A stretch of DNA of 34,740 nucleotides from Devosia insulae DS-56 (GTDB lineage: Bacteria; Pseudomonadota; Alphaproteobacteria; Rhizobiales; Devosiaceae): assembly GCF_000970465.2 (NCBI RefSeq), contig NZ_LAJE02000051.1:1-34740 (forward strand), written 5' to 3'. Below the pieces are notes generated by a model that was not told the DNA's origin, did not search any database, and saw only the letters and a list, made by a program, of their open reading frames with translations. Position numbers and translations under genes: made by a program. Positions 32,963 to 34,740 of this stretch are shown one piece after another (the first letter of the stretch is position 1; each line of letters begins with the position of its first letter).

Positions 32963-33799
32963 CTAGAGTTTGCCGAGGCCGGCGGCCATGACGTCGTCCT
33001 TGCCGAGGCGTTCGGCGATGACGAAGATGACCAGCATCGGGGTGAGGAGGATGAAGGTGACGACGGCGGCGGTCGGCAGCACCAGCACCTCGCCGCCGAG
33101 ATAGCTCCAGAGCTGCACGGCAAGGGTGCGCACCTTGGGCGCCCCGACCATGAAGCTTTTCTCGAACTCCTCGAACGAGGCGATGAAGGTGAGGAGGCCA
33201 CCGGCGGCAAAGCCCGGCCAGGCGAGCGGCAGGGCGATGCGGGTGACGGCGACGAAGGGCGAAGCGCCGAGGGTACGGGCGGCGAAGATCAGCTCGTTCG
33301 GGATGCCCTCGAGCGTCGCGGTAAGGATGCGGATCATGAAGGGCAGGGTGCCGACCAGCTGCACCAGGATGACCCCGGCCACGGTGCCGGCGAGGCCGAA
33401 GCGAAAGAAGATCTCGCCGAGGCTGACGGCGACGACGATGCCGGGGACGATCACCGGCGCGAGGATGAAGATCTCGACGAAGCGCTTCAGCCGGAACGGA
33501 AACTGCGCCAGCGCCCAGGCGGTCGGAAAGGCCAGGGCGCCGGTGAGCACCGTCACTACAGCCGAGACGAACAGGCTGAGCAGCGCCGCCGGCAGCACGT
33601 GACGATCGGCCAGCACTTCCGCCCAGGCCGAGAGTGAGAACGAGCGCGGGAAGATATCGGGCGGAAACCAGCCGACAGCCGGGTCATAAAAGGCCCAGAG
33701 CGCGACGATGGCGACCGGGAAGAACAGTGTCAGCGCCAGGTAGGCATAAAGGCCGAAGCCGACGAGCGCCTGCGAACGCTTGGTGCGGTTGGTCGCCAT
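32963..33799 (-). CDS. ABC transporter permease, second of a pair (PotC/PhnV-like)
   Basis: This 278-residue inner-membrane permease partners the preceding one. It has a short basic N-terminus (MATNRTKRSQ), a first membrane segment around residues 13-35, and further segments including ALLSLFVSAVVTVLTGAL and FILAPVIVPGIVVAVSL. The EAA loop is AARTLGASPFVAVTRIALPL, followed by AWPG, closely matching that of the first permease. The ATG at 33799 lies 4 bp after the preceding stop and has an AAGGG ribosome-binding sequence about 8 bp upstream. The two permeases would form the heterodimeric channel of an importer. The ATPase and binding protein are presumably to the right of the window. The substrate is unknown. 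Confidence 0.88.
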   Translation of the reverse strand: MATNRTKRSQALVGFGLYAYLALTLFFPVAIVALWAFYDPAVGWFPPDIFPRSFSLSAWAEVLADRHVLPAALLSLFVSAVVTVLTGALAFPTAWALAQFPFRLKRFVEIFILAPVIVPGIVVAVSLGEIFFRFGLAGTVAGVILVQLVGTLPFMIRILTATLEGIPNELIFAARTLGASPFVAVTRIALPLAWPGFAAGGLLTFIASFEEFEKSFMVGAPKVRTLAVQLWSYLGGEVLVLPTAAVVTFILLTPMLVIFVIAERLGKDDVMAAGLGKL

Positions 33800-33803
33800 G
33801 GTG

Positions 33804-34664
33804 TCAGCCCTTTGCCGCTTTGCTGCGGCCGAGCGAGCCGATGATGGCGTAGTAGGCGAGCAGCACGGCGATCGCCATGACGCTCAAGAGCGTCCCCATG
33901 GCGTAGACCATCGGCCAGTTCCCCTTCTTGAAGCCTTCGTCGAACATGTGGACGCTGAGCGGCAGCGGGTAGGTCGGGCCCAGCAGGCTCGGGATGACGT
34001 AGGAGCCGAGCGAACCGATAAAGCTCAGCAGCACCGCGGCAGTGATGCCGGGCTGAGCCAGCGGCAGCTGGATGCGGGCGATGATGGTGAGCCGCCCGGC
34101 TCCGAGGGTGCGCGCGGCGGCGAGGATGTCCTTGTTGATCGAGGCCATGGCGCCGGCGATGATCAACGTCATGAACGGCACGGTTTTCCAGGCCGAGGCG
34201 ATGATGGCGCCGATGGCCCATTCGTCGCGCACGAGGCGCGGCAGGGCGATGCCGAATGGGGCGAGCAGCCGGGTCGCCATGCCGCCGCGATCGAGGATGA
34301 TCAGCACGAGGAACCCGGCGACGATGCCGGGCACCACCAGCGGGATTTTGTAGAGCGTGCCGAAGAGGTTCCGCGAGCTTTCGTTGGCCTGCATCAGCGC
34401 CGACAGCGGCAGGCTGATCATCAGGCTGACGATGGTCGGCGCGATGCCCAGCCACAGCGAGAACCACAGCCCATCGGTGAACACCGGATTGGCGAGCAGT
34501 TGTGCCCAGGTATCGAGGGTCAGCGCCGCTGCGCCGGCCTCATTGCTGGTGAAGCTGCCATAGACGACGCGCAGCAGCGGCAGCCCGAACAGCGCGAGCA
34601 GATAACCGACGCCGGGCAGCAGGCAGAGCAGCAATGTCGTGAGTTTGACCTTGCCCTCGTTCAC
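33804..34664 (-). CDS. ABC transporter permease, first of a pair (PotB/PhnU-like)
   Basis: This is a 286-residue inner-membrane permease of the binding-protein-dependent importer family that includes the spermidine/putrescine, 2-aminoethylphosphonate and iron systems. About six hydrophobic segments are visible, beginning at TLLLCLLPGVGYLLAL near the N-terminus. The cytoplasmic EAA-type loop that contacts the ATPase is seen as AARTLGAGRLTIIARIQLPL, followed by QPG. I chose the GTG at 34664 because it overlaps the upstream stop codon (GTGA); a longer reading frame exists but would run into the preceding gene. The second permease follows after 4 bp. The substrate cannot be read from the permease. 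The adjacent phosphodiesterase and PHO-like box make a phosphorus-containing organic compound such as a glycerophosphodiester plausible, as inference. Confidence 0.85.
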   Translation of the reverse strand: MNEGKVKLTTLLLCLLPGVGYLLALFGLPLLRVVYGSFTSNEAGAAALTLDTWAQLLANPVFTDGLWFSLWLGIAPTIVSLMISLPLSALMQANESSRNLFGTLYKIPLVVPGIVAGFLVLIILDRGGMATRLLAPFGIALPRLVRDEWAIGAIIASAWKTVPFMTLIIAGAMASINKDILAAARTLGAGRLTIIARIQLPLAQPGITAAVLLSFIGSLGSYVIPSLLGPTYPLPLSVHMFDEGFKKGNWPMVYAMGTLLSVMAIAVLLAYYAIIGSLGRSKAAKG

Positions 34665-34740
34665 GGCTGCACCCCGTAGCCGCAGGGCAGTCGCATGTTG
34701 GTTCCATGCACCGGACTCTCGGTGCTCCTCCACCGTGAAA
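34661..34740 (-). CDS. C-terminal end of an upstream gene (partial)
   Basis: One frame is open from the window edge to a TGA at 34663-34661, ending in the residues GYGVQP. Its stop overlaps the GTG start of the following permease as GTGA, the usual arrangement within an operon. The 26 visible codons are too few to identify a family. From context, the gene ahead of two permeases in this transporter class is usually the ATP-binding subunit or the binding protein, but that is inference only. Confidence 0.4.
   Translation of the reverse strand, partial: SRWRSTESPVHGTNMRLPCGYGVQP

Noticed and set aside
1-34740. CRISPR arrays, tRNA or rRNA genes, insertion sequences and attachment sites
   Set aside because: No regularly spaced repeats, cloverleaf sequences, transposase genes or terminal repeats were seen on reading both strands.

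Overview
The window is GC-rich and almost fully coding. Apart from one small gene, everything is on the minus strand, so the genes read from right to left. Short overlaps and GTG starts are common. The gene families point to a GC-rich proteobacterium, most likely an alphaproteobacterium of the Hyphomicrobiales (Devosia/rhizobium-like). That placement is an inference from style and gene content; no rRNA or tRNA gene is present to confirm it.

Right end (about 34740 to 32142): the tail of an uptake operon. It holds the last codons of an upstream gene, two ABC-transporter permeases of the spermidine/putrescine-phosphonate-iron class, and a cytosolic glycerophosphodiester phosphodiesterase. Immediately downstream, at 32093-32121, are three CTGTC-type heptamers spaced exactly 11 bp apart, the layout of a PHO box (PhoB binding site). 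They precede a second operon (32045 to 27677): a TelA/KlaA-family protein, a lipoprotein that fuses a periplasmic binding module to a von Willebrand A domain, a small XpaC-family membrane protein, and a second periplasmic binding protein with a Tat-like leader. The two binding modules look related. Together these suggest an envelope or phosphate-stress module under phosphate control. Convergent to it on the plus strand is a small secreted cysteine-containing protein (27095-27646).

Centre (26685 to 25060): a multi-spanning membrane protein of unknown family, separated by an AT-richer 329-bp intergenic region with several inverted repeats from the main system.

Left two thirds (24730 to 28): one tightly packed 17-gene cluster encoding a contractile injection system (CIS) of the extracellular/phage-tail-like type. 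In order: sheath, tube, an uncharacterised assembly protein, a tube/hub adaptor-like protein, a gp27-like hub, a gp45/gpV-like spike, a PAAR tip, a gp25 wedge, a baseplate J protein, a tail-I-like protein, three fibre-like or baseplate-peripheral proteins, a possible tube terminator, a beta-rich adhesin-like protein, a 1096-residue helical repeat protein (tape-measure candidate), and finally a 1903-residue RHS/YD-repeat protein with a long C-terminal extension that carries an HELNH zinc-protease motif (likely payload). No capsid, terminase, lysis, TssJLM or ClpV genes are visible, and the AAA+ ATPase usual in extracellular CIS loci is not in the window. Features that set this locus apart are the separate hub and spike genes, a large sheath with a repeated insertion module, fibre proteins sharing a DWN...HxH module, the 23-residue repeats in the tape-measure candidate, the RHS-metalloprotease, and the membrane protein just upstream.
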